Translations under genes and position numbers: made by a program
In this document: one piece after another, positions 25,742-34,738 of the stretch
Position numbering within the stretch: the stretch's first letter is position 1
How the letters are laid out: each line of letters starts with the position of its first letter
Notes under the pieces: model-generated
What the model saw: only the letters and a program-made list of their open reading frames with translations
Database searches by the model: none
What the model was told of the DNA's origin: nothing
Assembly: GCA_047606825.1 (NCBI GenBank)
Contig: JASGDY010000107.1
Span: forward strand, 1 to 49,106
Reading direction: 5' to 3'
Length of the DNA stretch: 49,106 bases
DNA from: Rhizosphaericola sp047606825
GTDB taxonomy: Bacteria > Bacteroidota > Bacteroidia > Chitinophagales > Chitinophagaceae

Positions 25742-27286
25742 ATGTTAAAGAATATCGTAGTTCCTATTTGTCTGGTTGCCATAGCTGTTTTTGCCTTGGG
25801 CTGTACCCATAATTTTTCCGAACTGAACACAGACCCCAATGGTACGACCACAGCTTACCCAGAGCAATTGCTCGCCCCAGCACTGGTGAATGCCTTGACC
25901 GCCAACATGACCCGCAACCGCACGTTCAACAACGAGCTGATGCAGGTAACCGTATCGCAGTCAGAAGACGAGACGGCCGTTTTTCGCTACAACTTCCCGG
26001 TAAGTTGGTCTCTTTATCTGTACAACGCCTTATATTCGGAGCTAGCTAATTTTAGGGATATCTATCTTTTGTCCAGCGATTCAACGAGTGCCCAATACAA
26101 CCAGTCATACATGGGTATTTCCCTGATATGCCAAGCCTGGTTGTTTTCCATCCTGACGGACACTTATGGCGACATCCCGTTTTCGGAGGCATTGCTCGGA
26201 CGAGACAGCCTTAATTTCACACCCAAGTTTGATACTCAGAAGGATGTTTACGAAGGGCTGTTTGACTATCTGGAACAGGCCAATACGCTGTTGTCGACAG
26301 GTACAACTATCGATGGCTCCTACGATCCTGTTTTCTCTGGCGACGTTACCCAATGGCGGAAGTTTGGCAATTCGCTGTACCTGCGGTTGTTGTTGAGGGT
26401 TTCGGGCAAGTCGGAAGTGCAGGATTCCTGCATTGCGAAAATCCAGGAAATCGTCAACAATACATCCTCTTACCCCATCATGACAAGCACCTCGGATGCA
26501 GCGATATTGCAGTGGACGGGCGTTGGAGCTTATGTATCTCCTTGGTACAGTGTACGTGCCCAGACTTTTAGGTCGGTTGCGCTATGTAGCTTTTTTATAG
26601 ACTATCTGAACGTTTGGGGCGACCCGCTTATCGACTATGCAACTTATGGCACAAACGGCGTTTGTCGATGGGGAATCGCACCCGTGTCGGGTTCGTATGC
26701 AGGGGTTGCCAGTGGCTATCTTCCAGGCTATGGAGAAGACATCCAATCCTATTTTTATGCCATAGATGAGACCGTGAACAGCGTCTCTCCTCCTTCCAAC
26801 TGTATGCAGGTAGAACCGTTGACAGGGATGATGATGAACTATGCAGAACTACAGTTCATCCTCTGCGAATGCGCCTCCAAAGGATGGATTACCTCTACGA
26901 CCGCCGCCACTTATTACAACAATGGCGTCCAAGCGCGCATTACCCAATGGCTGTCCACATGGACGGTTGACGTTGCGGACTATCTCACTGCTGCGGACAT
27001 GTCTTGGGACGACAGTGAGGACGACAGTACTAAAATGGAGAAAATACAGTTGCAGAAATATTATGCGCTGTTTTGCACGGACTTGCAACAGTGGTTTGAA
27101 TACCGTCGTACAGGACATCCCGTATTGCCCAAAGGCGCAGGCTTGCATAACGGCGGTGTCATGCCGGCAAGGATGCAGTATCCTGCCTATCTACTGGGAT
27201 CCAATCCGGTGCATTATGCCGAAGCGGTGGCTGACCAAGGAGCAGATGTCATATCCACGCAGGTTTGGTGGCAGAAATCGGAATGA
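25742..27286 (+). CDS. SusD/RagB-family surface lipoprotein
   Basis: The protein is 514 residues from ATG 25742; the short upstream extension overlaps the SusC stop and is unlikely to be translated. The leader ends in VFALGC, a lipobox with the acylated cysteine. FSELNTDPNGT, TDTYGDIPFSEAL and the late QLQKYYALFCTDLQQWFEYRRTGHPVL segment are SusD_like family hallmarks, and the protein is largely helical with TPR-like repeats. It forms the lid over the SusC barrel and selects the ligand. It is the second gene of a SusC-SusD-DUF5689 operon. Confidence 0.93.
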   Translation: MLKNIVVPICLVAIAVFALGCTHNFSELNTDPNGTTTAYPEQLLAPALVNALTANMTRNRTFNNELMQVTVSQSEDETAVFRYNFPVSWSLYLYNALYSELANFRDIYLLSSDSTSAQYNQSYMGISLICQAWLFSILTDTYGDIPFSEALLGRDSLNFTPKFDTQKDVYEGLFDYLEQANTLLSTGTTIDGSYDPVFSGDVTQWRKFGNSLYLRLLLRVSGKSEVQDSCIAKIQEIVNNTSSYPIMTSTSDAAILQWTGVGAYVSPWYSVRAQTFRSVALCSFFIDYLNVWGDPLIDYATYGTNGVCRWGIAPVSGSYAGVASGYLPGYGEDIQSYFYAIDETVNSVSPPSNCMQVEPLTGMMMNYAELQFILCECASKGWITSTTAATYYNNGVQARITQWLSTWTVDVADYLTAADMSWDDSEDDSTKMEKIQLQKYYALFCTDLQQWFEYRRTGHPVLPKGAGLHNGGVMPARMQYPAYLLGSNPVHYAEAVADQGADVISTQVWWQKSE

Positions 27287-27392
27287 TGCGACTTGTCCGT
27301 CCCAAAGGAATAAACGGGGTACAAAAAACGAAGTTCACTGAAAGTAATTGTCTCGCCTAAGACGAGGACAATCGAAAAACAAAAAGATACAG

Positions 27393-28919
27393 ATGAAAAA
27401 TCATATTACAGCTTTACTGACCGGCCTGTTAATAATGGCAATGTTCGCATGCCAGAAAAAAGACAGTTTTCCGGGAACTACGGTCAGTCCGTATGTGGCG
27501 ATACTGGACATCCGGAACCTGCCCAACAGTTACAGCGATGTCATAAGCCTGACTTCCGAAAACCTGAATGGTGGGGACAGCATCGCGGCTATCGTCATTT
27601 CCGACCATTCCGGCAACAACCTGCCCGACAGCCTGTTGATCGTACAGGATGCCCGTAGGTTGTCCGCCTTGAGAGGCATTGCTTTGACCATTGCCAACGC
27701 ATCCGACTACACGGTTGGGGACTCTGTCATTATCAAAGTAAAGGGAGCAACCCTCCAACGTAAAGACGGTATTCTGCAAATACTGGGTGTCAGCAGCAGT
27801 GGTATCCGAAAAGTTTCCTCGGGCAACACTATTGCCTACAACCAACTAAAAACGTCTACGGTGTTGGCCAGTCCGAATATTTACGAATCGACGCTGATAG
27901 ATATTGTTAAAGGTGGTCCCAACCCTGTTCCGGATTCGGGTACAACACTGGCAGGAACCTATGCTATCAATGACGCCTATGGCAATCTTAACCTTGTCAC
28001 AGAGACAACCGCTACTTTTGCGGACGCTCTGTTGCCGGGTCTTGCCAACTATAAAAGCATTCTCTTGAACAACATCGTCGCAGATACCCTTGCTCCCTAT
28101 ATGAAGATATCCACTTATGACGATATCACTGTTCTCGGCGACTTGTCAGACGTTGCTGTCATCATTACGGGCTTTATGTGCAACCCAAATGGGACTGACG
28201 CTAATTATGAATATATACAGTGCCGGGCCACGGAGGACATTGATTTTTCCGTGACACCGTATGCCTTGGTCACCACCAATAATGCGGGCGCATCTACACC
28301 AACAGGCTATCCCAGTGCAGGATGGGCTACCGGAGGATTACGTACATATAAGATGAACATTGCGTCGGGTACGGTAAGCAAAGGAGATTTCTTCTATGTA
28401 GGTGGAACAACCAAAGTCATCGATGGCAGCGGTTCCACGAGCATGGCATCGTCCATTTGGTATGGGTATGCATATAATACTCTTGCCGGAGTGGGTTTTG
28501 GTACAGCGACCTCCAATCTGTTGGCCAACAGCGGCAATACTTCCGGTATAGCCATATTTGCAGACTCCGCAGTGACGGAAAGCTCAATACCCATTGACGT
28601 GGTGTTTATTGACGAGGGAGGAACCCTTTATTCGGAAAGTGCAGGTTTGGGTTATCGTATTGCAAACAATGACTATTATGATATCATTAATCCGCTTACC
28701 AGTGTTTCCCAGCCATTCTACCTCGCCGGAACCAACACGGGTTATGCGGCAAGCTACAACAGCTCGATCGACGATCCTTATACCATGCTCGGCGGCGTGT
28801 TCAATATTTCGTTGAAGCGGTGGACAACGGTAAGGAGCGCTACATATATCTCCTTGACAACCACATCGACCGTGTCCGAAATCGAGTCCGCATCGAACGT
28901 GACCCAATTGGATGAATAA
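27393..28919 (+). CDS. DUF5689-domain surface lipoprotein
   Basis: The protein is 508 residues from ATG 27393. The leader ends MAMFACQKK, a lipoprotein signal with cysteine near residue 20 and charged residues after it. An OB-like DUF5689 domain follows: DSIAAIVISDHSGNNLPDSLLIVQDARR then GDSVIIKVKGATLQRKDGILQI. Beta-rich repeats fill the second half. Such proteins commonly sit third in SusCD operons and probably bind the same ligand at the surface, like SusE/SusF. The 106-bp gap from SusD contains no terminator. The specific ligand is unknown; the nearby phospholipase C suggests a phosphorylated or lipid head-group compound. Confidence 0.82.
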   Translation: MKNHITALLTGLLIMAMFACQKKDSFPGTTVSPYVAILDIRNLPNSYSDVISLTSENLNGGDSIAAIVISDHSGNNLPDSLLIVQDARRLSALRGIALTIANASDYTVGDSVIIKVKGATLQRKDGILQILGVSSSGIRKVSSGNTIAYNQLKTSTVLASPNIYESTLIDIVKGGPNPVPDSGTTLAGTYAINDAYGNLNLVTETTATFADALLPGLANYKSILLNNIVADTLAPYMKISTYDDITVLGDLSDVAVIITGFMCNPNGTDANYEYIQCRATEDIDFSVTPYALVTTNNAGASTPTGYPSAGWATGGLRTYKMNIASGTVSKGDFFYVGGTTKVIDGSGSTSMASSIWYGYAYNTLAGVGFGTATSNLLANSGNTSGIAIFADSAVTESSIPIDVVFIDEGGTLYSESAGLGYRIANNDYYDIINPLTSVSQPFYLAGTNTGYAASYNSSIDDPYTMLGGVFNISLKRWTTVRSATYISLTTTSTVSEIESASNVTQLDE

Positions 28920-29467
28920 AAAATGATTAGAAAAGCTGTTAGTCTTTGTTTTGCGTTAGGCTTCTAGCGTTGCGCGTTGTTTACCTTTTTTCTTTTGCCT
29001 TTTAACTTGTCGTCCCATGGCACAAAAGAAGAACAACAGCCAACCAAAAAGGACGCATTTACATTCGGTGAGAATAGTTCCAATTTTCGCTGGCGGGTGG
29101 AGACACCACGTCAGCAAAGCCACTTACCGGTTTCACATTGGTCGGGCTGGTAAGTGTTTTTTGTGTGTAGTAATGCCCACATAGACCTATTCGCACTTTG
29201 CGTCTTTGCTCCATTGCGTGAAAAAGATTAGTCTGGCAAAAAATTTTTAAAAAAAATAGTCTACAAATTTGGTAGAATAAAAAACCGTCTTTATGTTTGT
29301 ATTATGAAAGGAAAAAAACACATACAAATTTTTGGCACAATGCAGATGCGAATGCGTTGTTGTTGCGGCTATTGTTGTCTGTAAAGACAAGGATTCTGCT
29401 TCTTTCATGTACTTAACAATTTTCCATAACAGGCCAGGAGATTCCTGCATTTCAAAACAACGTTTTT
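28920..29467. other. 548-bp intergenic region with one hairpin, no supported gene
   Basis: The region follows the DUF5689 gene. Inverted arms CACTTACC (29121-29128) and GGTAAGTG (29149-29156), followed by six T residues, could end the upstream transcript, although the loop is long. A 55-codon frame at 29017-29184 has no recognisable features. The last 240 bases are AT-rich and should hold the promoter of the next gene; no perfect -7 box is seen. Confidence 0.5.
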
Positions 29468-30130
29468 ATGTCTAACAATTTCGCGTACCACCCCAGCAAA
29501 GTGCTGCTCCCGGTAATGGGCAGCCAACATTCCAGCCAGCACAGCTACAACTACCAACCATTGTTGTCGGGCGACAAGTTTCCCGCAATTGTGCTGAACC
29601 GATCCTCTTTTATAAGTGTCAGGGACCAAGATTTGTTTGGTCAGTCATTCACCAGTTTGCAGGATATTTTGGATTATCCGCAACCGCTCGTATTGGCGTT
29701 CCTCAGCGTGACGAACAAAGTCGTCGATGTCAACGCTTGGAAAAGTTTACAGGCAGACATCGAAATCATGGGCGGTCGTCTGTTGATCGTTACCAACGGT
29801 GACAGTCGGCATTTCACACATAAAATCAGAAAGGAAAATCAACTTAATATATGGGAAGACCGTCACGGCCAGTTGTCTGAGGATGTTGGGTTGTTTGACT
29901 TGCAGAACCCAATATCGGATTGGCTTTCGGGCATCGACACGGATATCCCGTTGCCCGCTTTCTATGTCGTAGGGCAGGACCAGACGATTCTTTTCCACCA
30001 TATTGATTATGCTTTGCGCACGGTGGATGGCAAGGATTTTTCCAACAGCTCCTTTGTCCGCAACCTGTTGACTTCTGTCTATCAGGCATCTTCCGAAAAA
30101 AACAACCAGTTGCGCAGGGCGATTTCGTAA
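29468..30130 (+). CDS. Peroxiredoxin/thioredoxin-fold protein lacking cysteines
   Basis: The protein is 220 residues with no signal peptide. The order of elements, KFPAIVLNRSS, PLVLAFLSVTN, IMGGRLLIVTNGD, LSEDVGLFDL, LPAFYVVGQDQTILFHHIDY, follows the AhpC/TSA peroxiredoxin-like fold. The peroxidatic cysteine region after the second strand reads FLSVTNKVVDVNAWKSL, and no cysteine occurs anywhere in the protein. It therefore cannot act by the usual thiol chemistry. It may be a structural or binding derivative. The gene is alone on its strand between two SusCD loci, with no obvious partner. Confidence 0.65.
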   Translation: MSNNFAYHPSKVLLPVMGSQHSSQHSYNYQPLLSGDKFPAIVLNRSSFISVRDQDLFGQSFTSLQDILDYPQPLVLAFLSVTNKVVDVNAWKSLQADIEIMGGRLLIVTNGDSRHFTHKIRKENQLNIWEDRHGQLSEDVGLFDLQNPISDWLSGIDTDIPLPAFYVVGQDQTILFHHIDYALRTVDGKDFSNSSFVRNLLTSVYQASSEKNNQLRRAIS

Positions 30131-30345
30131 AAAGCAGATAGAGAAATCGTTTACACTTTTTGAATTATTTTATAGGGAACGAGACCGATTTATTTCTCTG
30201 TAAAGCCCTTTCGGGAGAGGGCGCGGGGAGACCTCAAAAAACATCATTACTACCCACACAAGCACCGCTACGTTAATGTATGCGCGAGTTTGGAGCATTC
30301 ACAAATCACAATTTCGAACTACACTTTACATTACATACATTTTAC

Positions 30346-30380
30346 ACTCCGGTATTTCCATACACGGAGTTTTTATTTTT
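30346..30380 (+). terminator. Hairpin downstream of the peroxiredoxin-like gene
   Basis: ACTCCG (30346-30351) pairs with CGGAGT (30365-30370), extended by TAT/ATA inside the loop, and is followed by TTTTATTTTT. It lies about 215 bases after the gene stop and just before the 3' end of the fucosidase gene on the other strand, so it may close transcripts from the left. Confidence 0.6.
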
Positions 30381-30394
30381 ACGATGTGCCGCTG

Positions 30395-32047
30395 TCATAG
30401 GCTGACACTGTCACCCTCTATACTGAGGAACTCATATATCGCCACTGCTTTTATTTCTATGGGGTTGTTCTGTAAAGCAGCGGGAAGCCGCATTGTGAAT
30501 ATACCGTCTTTTCCAATTTTGGCATTGGATAGAGCGTGCCATTTGTTGTCATACAGGCTTTCTAAATGGTCTTTTTTTTCACGGTATTGGAAATAGGCAA
30601 TCCGCGGCCGATGGCTAGTACCAGCGTCATATATTTTACCTCTAAGTATTGTGAAAGCTTTTGTACGGACGGGGGCCATTGTCTCGACGATAGGCACGTG
30701 ACGGACCCTTGGCACTACATTGGTCAACTTTACCACGACAGGATTGGGCCATTTATGGTTGTCATACAGGCGCTGTGACCGCACGACCGATATGGCGATG
30801 CCGTCGGGTCGGTCTTCCCATCGTGGAGAGACATCCATGGTTTTGTATTCGATCTCCTTGCCGTTTTGTCCCAAAACTTCTATTTGCGTTGCTTTCGTCG
30901 CCATGACGGAATGGAAAACGCGGCTTTTTCTTTCACCCTCGTTCCAGCCGTCGATGTCCGTAATGACGGCATACACACAGGAGGAGTCGGTTGACATGGT
31001 AAACCATGTGTCTGCTTCATGATTGACGATCCAGCTCTGTACACTGTCCATACACGCATGATTGGCAAAATACCATGCGGCTAATTCGCGCAGTCGGCTT
31101 TCTTCCTCCCCACCGATACTGCCGTCTGGACGAGGGCCTACGTTCATCAGCAAGGATCCGCCTTTGGATCGAGTGTCGATGGCCAAACGAATCAATTGGT
31201 TCCCCGTTTTGTAAATGTTATTGGTAGGCTGGTACTGCCAGGAAGAACCGATCGTGATGCAGGAAAGCCACGGTGGCGTTGTTTTCTGTCCGGGCAGCGT
31301 TTGTTCCGGAGTCTTCATGGCACCTCTGGTGATGACGAGGTCGGGTTGCAATGTCCAGCAGGTCTTTTTGACAACGTCTTTAGGCTCGCCGTCAATGAAA
31401 AGGAGGTCTATTTTCCCATAGTTGGTCATCAGCTCTTCGCATTGTTGCCGGGTAAAGTCATCAAATTGCTTTCTCAGTTCGGGTGTCCAGTCGTCAAAAA
31501 AACGGTTAATCGGCTGGTGATGCCGGTATAAGAAAAAGAAATCCTCGGGAGAATAATAAAACCCGACGCCAAGCCCCTCTGCCCTGACAGCTTCGACATA
31601 TTCTTTCAGCATATCTTTATGGTAGGGCGTGTGCATGACGTTGAAATCCGTTGTCCTGGTATCCCACAGGCAAAAGCCGGAATGGTGCTTGGTGGTAAGA
31701 ATGACATATTGCATTCCTGCCAACTTAGCCAGTCGAGCCATCTCCTGTGGGTTGTAATTGTACGGGTTGAAATACTGTGGCAACTGGTAAAAATACCTTT
31801 GCAGGTAATCTTCCGATGCACCCACAAGCGAATGGCTGATGACAATACCTAGAGGAGCATCGACGCCAAAATGCACAAACATGCCCATGCCGAGAGTGTT
31901 GAACCAGTCGATGCGATCGGGTTTGTTCCAGTTGAACCCGATGATGTTTTCGTCAATAACTTTGTCGTTTTTTTGAGCCCGTATGGGCTGGCGATAGGCA
32001 AAAAGCAATATGCCGGCGGCCATGAATATAGCGTGTCTTATTTTCAT
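30395..32047 (-). CDS. Exported alpha-L-fucosidase, GH29
   Basis: The protein is 550 residues with a signal peptide (about 1-24, ending PIRAQ). The GH29 pattern is clear: GMFVHFGVDAPLG (55-67), YVILTTKHHSGFCLWDT (114-130) and LLFIDGE, where Asp219 is the probable nucleophile. A C-terminal beta domain follows from about residue 360. GH29 enzymes release alpha-L-fucose (or, rarely, galactose) from glycans in the periplasm. It is the last gene of the operon that runs from SusC, starting 10 bp after the RraA-like gene, and suggests that the imported substrate carries a terminal deoxyhexose. Confidence 0.88.
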   Translation of the reverse strand: MKIRHAIFMAAGILLFAYRQPIRAQKNDKVIDENIIGFNWNKPDRIDWFNTLGMGMFVHFGVDAPLGIVISHSLVGASEDYLQRYFYQLPQYFNPYNYNPQEMARLAKLAGMQYVILTTKHHSGFCLWDTRTTDFNVMHTPYHKDMLKEYVEAVRAEGLGVGFYYSPEDFFFLYRHHQPINRFFDDWTPELRKQFDDFTRQQCEELMTNYGKIDLLFIDGEPKDVVKKTCWTLQPDLVITRGAMKTPEQTLPGQKTTPPWLSCITIGSSWQYQPTNNIYKTGNQLIRLAIDTRSKGGSLLMNVGPRPDGSIGGEEESRLRELAAWYFANHACMDSVQSWIVNHEADTWFTMSTDSSCVYAVITDIDGWNEGERKSRVFHSVMATKATQIEVLGQNGKEIEYKTMDVSPRWEDRPDGIAISVVRSQRLYDNHKWPNPVVVKLTNVVPRVRHVPIVETMAPVRTKAFTILRGKIYDAGTSHRPRIAYFQYREKKDHLESLYDNKWHALSNAKIGKDGIFTMRLPAALQNNPIEIKAVAIYEFLSIEGDSVSL

Positions 32048-32057
32048 GAATGAAGTA

Positions 32058-32990
32058 TTACCAGGATCTTTTTTTGAATGCGTCCATGATTTGCTCTCGT
32101 GTGATTGTGCAATCAGGATGGTTTTCTTTCAGCCAGCGTATGAAATGTGCTGTAATGGTTTCTGTCCATTGGTTGTCGATCTGCCCAGGCTGGTAGATGC
32201 CTTTGACGAGCATTTCTTTTCCGAACAGCCCGCGGTAGCCAATTAGCTCTGCCAGTATGACGACCTTGTCGGCTATCGAATATGGTAGGCTCAATATGCC
32301 CTCGTCGTTGGCCACGACGATATCGCCCGGCATAATCGTCAGGCTGCCTATACGCGTAGGGAAATTGATGTGCAGCAAGGTCATGTCTTTCAGAAAAGAG
32401 GGGTTCCATCCCCGCACCCACGCGTTAAATCCGCTGATCTGCTTAAGTCCATCCCGATCTCGTGCACCACCGTGGAAGATGACGCCGTTGTGTGACCGTG
32501 CATAGATGGCGCTACCCAGATTGTCGCCGATGAGCGTACCCTCGTCGACCTTTCCTGCTCCGTCAGCTATATAGATATCACCTTCTTGCAGTTGCAAGAT
32601 TGGCCATGCGTTGGAGCTGCCTGTCCATTTTTTCATTCTTCCCTCTTGGCTGACCAGCGTGTCGAGATCTAGCCTATCAGGAACAAACTCCGCAGTCAAT
32701 GCTCTGCCGACCATGACCGTATCCGCATGCAGCACCTGAAAACCACCCTCAAACTGATTGGCATAGCCATAGTTGTGCAATGCCGTCCATAGGTCTTCAA
32801 AACTACATGCTGCTGCCCGGTCAATCCATATCTGCCCTACCCACGGGCGTCCATTGGCATCCCGAGGACCTGTCCAGTCCTGGGTATATTGCGTCGTCCG
32901 CAGACTGTCCATGACCAACTGCCCGGTTGCGGACGGGAGGTATGCCATCGATGCCGTAATTACTAAAGACAGATAAAATCTGCTGGTCAT
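32058..32990 (-). CDS. Exported RraA-family protein (HMG-aldolase-like)
   Basis: The protein is 310 residues with a Sec signal peptide (about 1-23, ending SATGQ), unusual because RraA-family proteins are normally cytoplasmic and about 160-230 residues. The fold core is visible: LHADTVMVGRALTAEFVPD, EGDIYIADGAG, GTLIGDNLGSAIYARSHNGVIFHGGARDRDGL and MPGDIVVANDEGIL. The DN-L and GGARD segments match the divalent-metal aldolase type (4-hydroxy-4-methyl-2-oxoglutarate/4-carboxy-4-hydroxy-2-oxoadipate aldolase). A retro-aldol cleavage of an oxo acid to pyruvate is the likely reaction. Its start codon overlaps the stop of the SelA-like gene by one base, so translation is coupled. Confidence 0.82.
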   Translation of the reverse strand: MTSRFYLSLVITASMAYLPSATGQLVMDSLRTTQYTQDWTGPRDANGRPWVGQIWIDRAAACSFEDLWTALHNYGYANQFEGGFQVLHADTVMVGRALTAEFVPDRLDLDTLVSQEGRMKKWTGSSNAWPILQLQEGDIYIADGAGKVDEGTLIGDNLGSAIYARSHNGVIFHGGARDRDGLKQISGFNAWVRGWNPSFLKDMTLLHINFPTRIGSLTIMPGDIVVANDEGILSLPYSIADKVVILAELIGYRGLFGKEMLVKGIYQPGQIDNQWTETITAHFIRWLKENHPDCTITREQIMDAFKKRSW

Positions 32991-34216
32991 TATACTTTGT
33001 TTTGGGAGAAAATATTTTTCAGACGGTCAATGACGACGGGAATCTCTTCTTCCTGCAACAATACGACGCCGACCCGCAGTGTATTGTCATGGCTTGTAGT
33101 GACGATGGAAGGTTCGCCGCTTTCCAGCAGGCGTACCGCATCTTCAGCCGTAATTTTAAAATCCTGTGCCGTCCAGCGAATGTCTAGATTGGGAAATTTG
33201 TTAGCTGGACCGGGGTAAGTATAAGTGGCCATGGCAAGATTACCACAGTTGGCGAGTGCTCTTTTGATGGTAGCGATCCGCTCCAGCCATAATTTATTCT
33301 GGGCGTCCTCATCCGTTTCCAGAAACGATTTCAGCGCGGCATACATGCCAAATATTTCTTCCTTGTTGACTTTCATGGGGCGGCCTATCGGACTTTCGTA
33401 AGGGCTGTGGTTGAGCCGTGCCGCTTCTATCAAGTCTTTTCTTCCAAACAAAAGTCCAGCACTCTGGGGACCACGGATCATCTTGCCGCCGGAAAACGTT
33501 ACAAGGTCAAATCCCATTTTTTGGTAGAGAAACAGGTTGGACTTGGGCGGTACATCTGCTGCGGCATCGATAAAGGCAGGAACGCCATGCTTTTTGGCGA
33601 TACGGAGAAAATCTTCGTGCAGGATGGACTCCGGCACGATGGGTGCAGCATTATAATAAAGTGCCATTACGGTATTGGGATTAATGGCTTTGTCCATTTC
33701 CTCGATACTTTCCACCTCGACGAATCGGATTCCGGTGGTAGCGACTGCCTGGTCAAAGGCATATCGATGCGATTTCTGTATGACCACTTCCTTTTGTGCG
33801 CCCTCCCAAAAAGGAAGATTCTTAATTTTTTTCGGGTCTTTTCCTGTGATACAGGCGGCTGTCCCCAGCAAGAGTCCGCAGGCGGCGCCTGATGTGACCA
33901 TTGCAGCTTCACAATGCAGCATTTCGGCAATTCTAGCCCCGACCTTGTCCTGCAATTCATACATATTGGCAAAAGAACGGGAGGTGGAATGGATGGCCTG
34001 TAATACTTCGGGCCGCATCAGCGAGCCAGACAAAAATGTCATGGTCACCGACGCATTGATGACCCGACGGACGCCCAGTTCTTTGAAAAAATCCCGTTCA
34101 TCATTCGCAGTTCCAGGCGTTTTGGCGACGGGTGCAGCTTTCAGATAGCCGCCGACGATAAAGGCGCTGCCGCAATTGAGCAACGCAAGGTTCTTCACTA
34201 CGTCTCTTCTGTTCAT
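32990..34216 (-). CDS. Exported SelA/DgaE-like PLP-dependent ammonia-lyase
   Basis: The protein is 408 residues. The leader MNRRDVVKNLALLNCGSAFIVGG carries paired arginines and a hydrophobic stretch, as in Tat signals, which fits export of a folded cofactor enzyme. The core is that of SelA-related PLP proteins: GVRRVINASVTMTFLSGSLM, VTSGAACGLLLGTAA, the cofactor aspartate 217 in AFIDAAAD and the PLP lysine 245 in FSGGKMIRGPQSAG. It cannot be selenocysteine synthase, as it lacks the tRNA-binding domain and is exported. The closest characterised function is DgaE, which eliminates ammonia from D-glucosaminate-6-phosphate. Gene context (RidA, RraA-like, amidohydrolase) supports ammonia elimination from an amino acid or amino sugar acid. 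Confidence 0.8.
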   Translation of the reverse strand: MNRRDVVKNLALLNCGSAFIVGGYLKAAPVAKTPGTANDERDFFKELGVRRVINASVTMTFLSGSLMRPEVLQAIHSTSRSFANMYELQDKVGARIAEMLHCEAAMVTSGAACGLLLGTAACITGKDPKKIKNLPFWEGAQKEVVIQKSHRYAFDQAVATTGIRFVEVESIEEMDKAINPNTVMALYYNAAPIVPESILHEDFLRIAKKHGVPAFIDAAADVPPKSNLFLYQKMGFDLVTFSGGKMIRGPQSAGLLFGRKDLIEAARLNHSPYESPIGRPMKVNKEEIFGMYAALKSFLETDEDAQNKLWLERIATIKRALANCGNLAMATYTYPGPANKFPNLDIRWTAQDFKITAEDAVRLLESGEPSIVTTSHDNTLRVGVVLLQEEEIPVVIDRLKNIFSQNKV

Positions 34217-34228
34217 GTTGTTTCAGGT

Positions 34229-34693
34229 TTATACATACGCGATTACATCAATCTCCACCAAGGAAGCGCCAGGTACACCACCGACGGCAACCGTGGTTCT
34301 GACTGGGGGCTTTTCACCAAAACGCCCTTTGAATACTTCGTTCATCCCGTCATAGTCGTCAAGGTCATGCAGGAATACGGAGGCCTTCAACACTTTCTCC
34401 ATCGAGGAGCCGGCACTTTTCAATACTTTCTCCAGTTCGGTAAGGACGTGGTCAGTATGTGACTTGATATCGCCCTTAAAATGAGCACCGATACCGGCCA
34501 CGAATACGAGGTCTCCGTGCCGGATGACAGAGGAGAACAACGGTACGTCGTCTTTGTACATGACAGTACCGACAGTTTTTGTTTTTTCCTGTGGACTCTC
34601 TGCGTCGCGGCCCCATGACTTGCTCAATATGCCGACACCGACCAGTCCTAATGCACCTTTCAGAATTTGTTGGAGGGATTTTCTTCTTTCCAT
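34229..34693 (-). CDS. Exported RidA-family enamine/imine deaminase
   Basis: The protein is 154 residues, about 25 longer than cytoplasmic RidA because of a leader (MERRKSLQQILKGALGLVGVG) with twin arginines and a hydrophobic core. The mature part has the RidA fold: HGDLVFVAGIG, TDHVLTELEKVLKSAGSSMEKVLKASVFLHDLDDYDGMNEVF. Arg132 (in PPVRTTVAV) aligns with the catalytic Arg105 of E. coli RidA, and Glu147 (in VEIDVIA) with Glu120, so enamine hydrolysis is plausible. It sits 12 bp upstream of the SelA-like gene, whose reaction would generate a 2-aminoacrylate-type or enamine product. An exported RidA is unusual. Confidence 0.82.
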   Translation of the reverse strand: MERRKSLQQILKGALGLVGVGILSKSWGRDAESPQEKTKTVGTVMYKDDVPLFSSVIRHGDLVFVAGIGAHFKGDIKSHTDHVLTELEKVLKSAGSSMEKVLKASVFLHDLDDYDGMNEVFKGRFGEKPPVRTTVAVGGVPGASLVEIDVIAYV

Positions 34694-34738
34694 TTTAGAT
34701 TGTTTTTTAATTTATTTTAATTGGTAATATCGAAAAGG

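Noticed and set aside
29017..29184. 55-codon frame after the DUF5689 gene
   Set aside because: No recognisable features, no promoter, and basic low-complexity start; chance frame.
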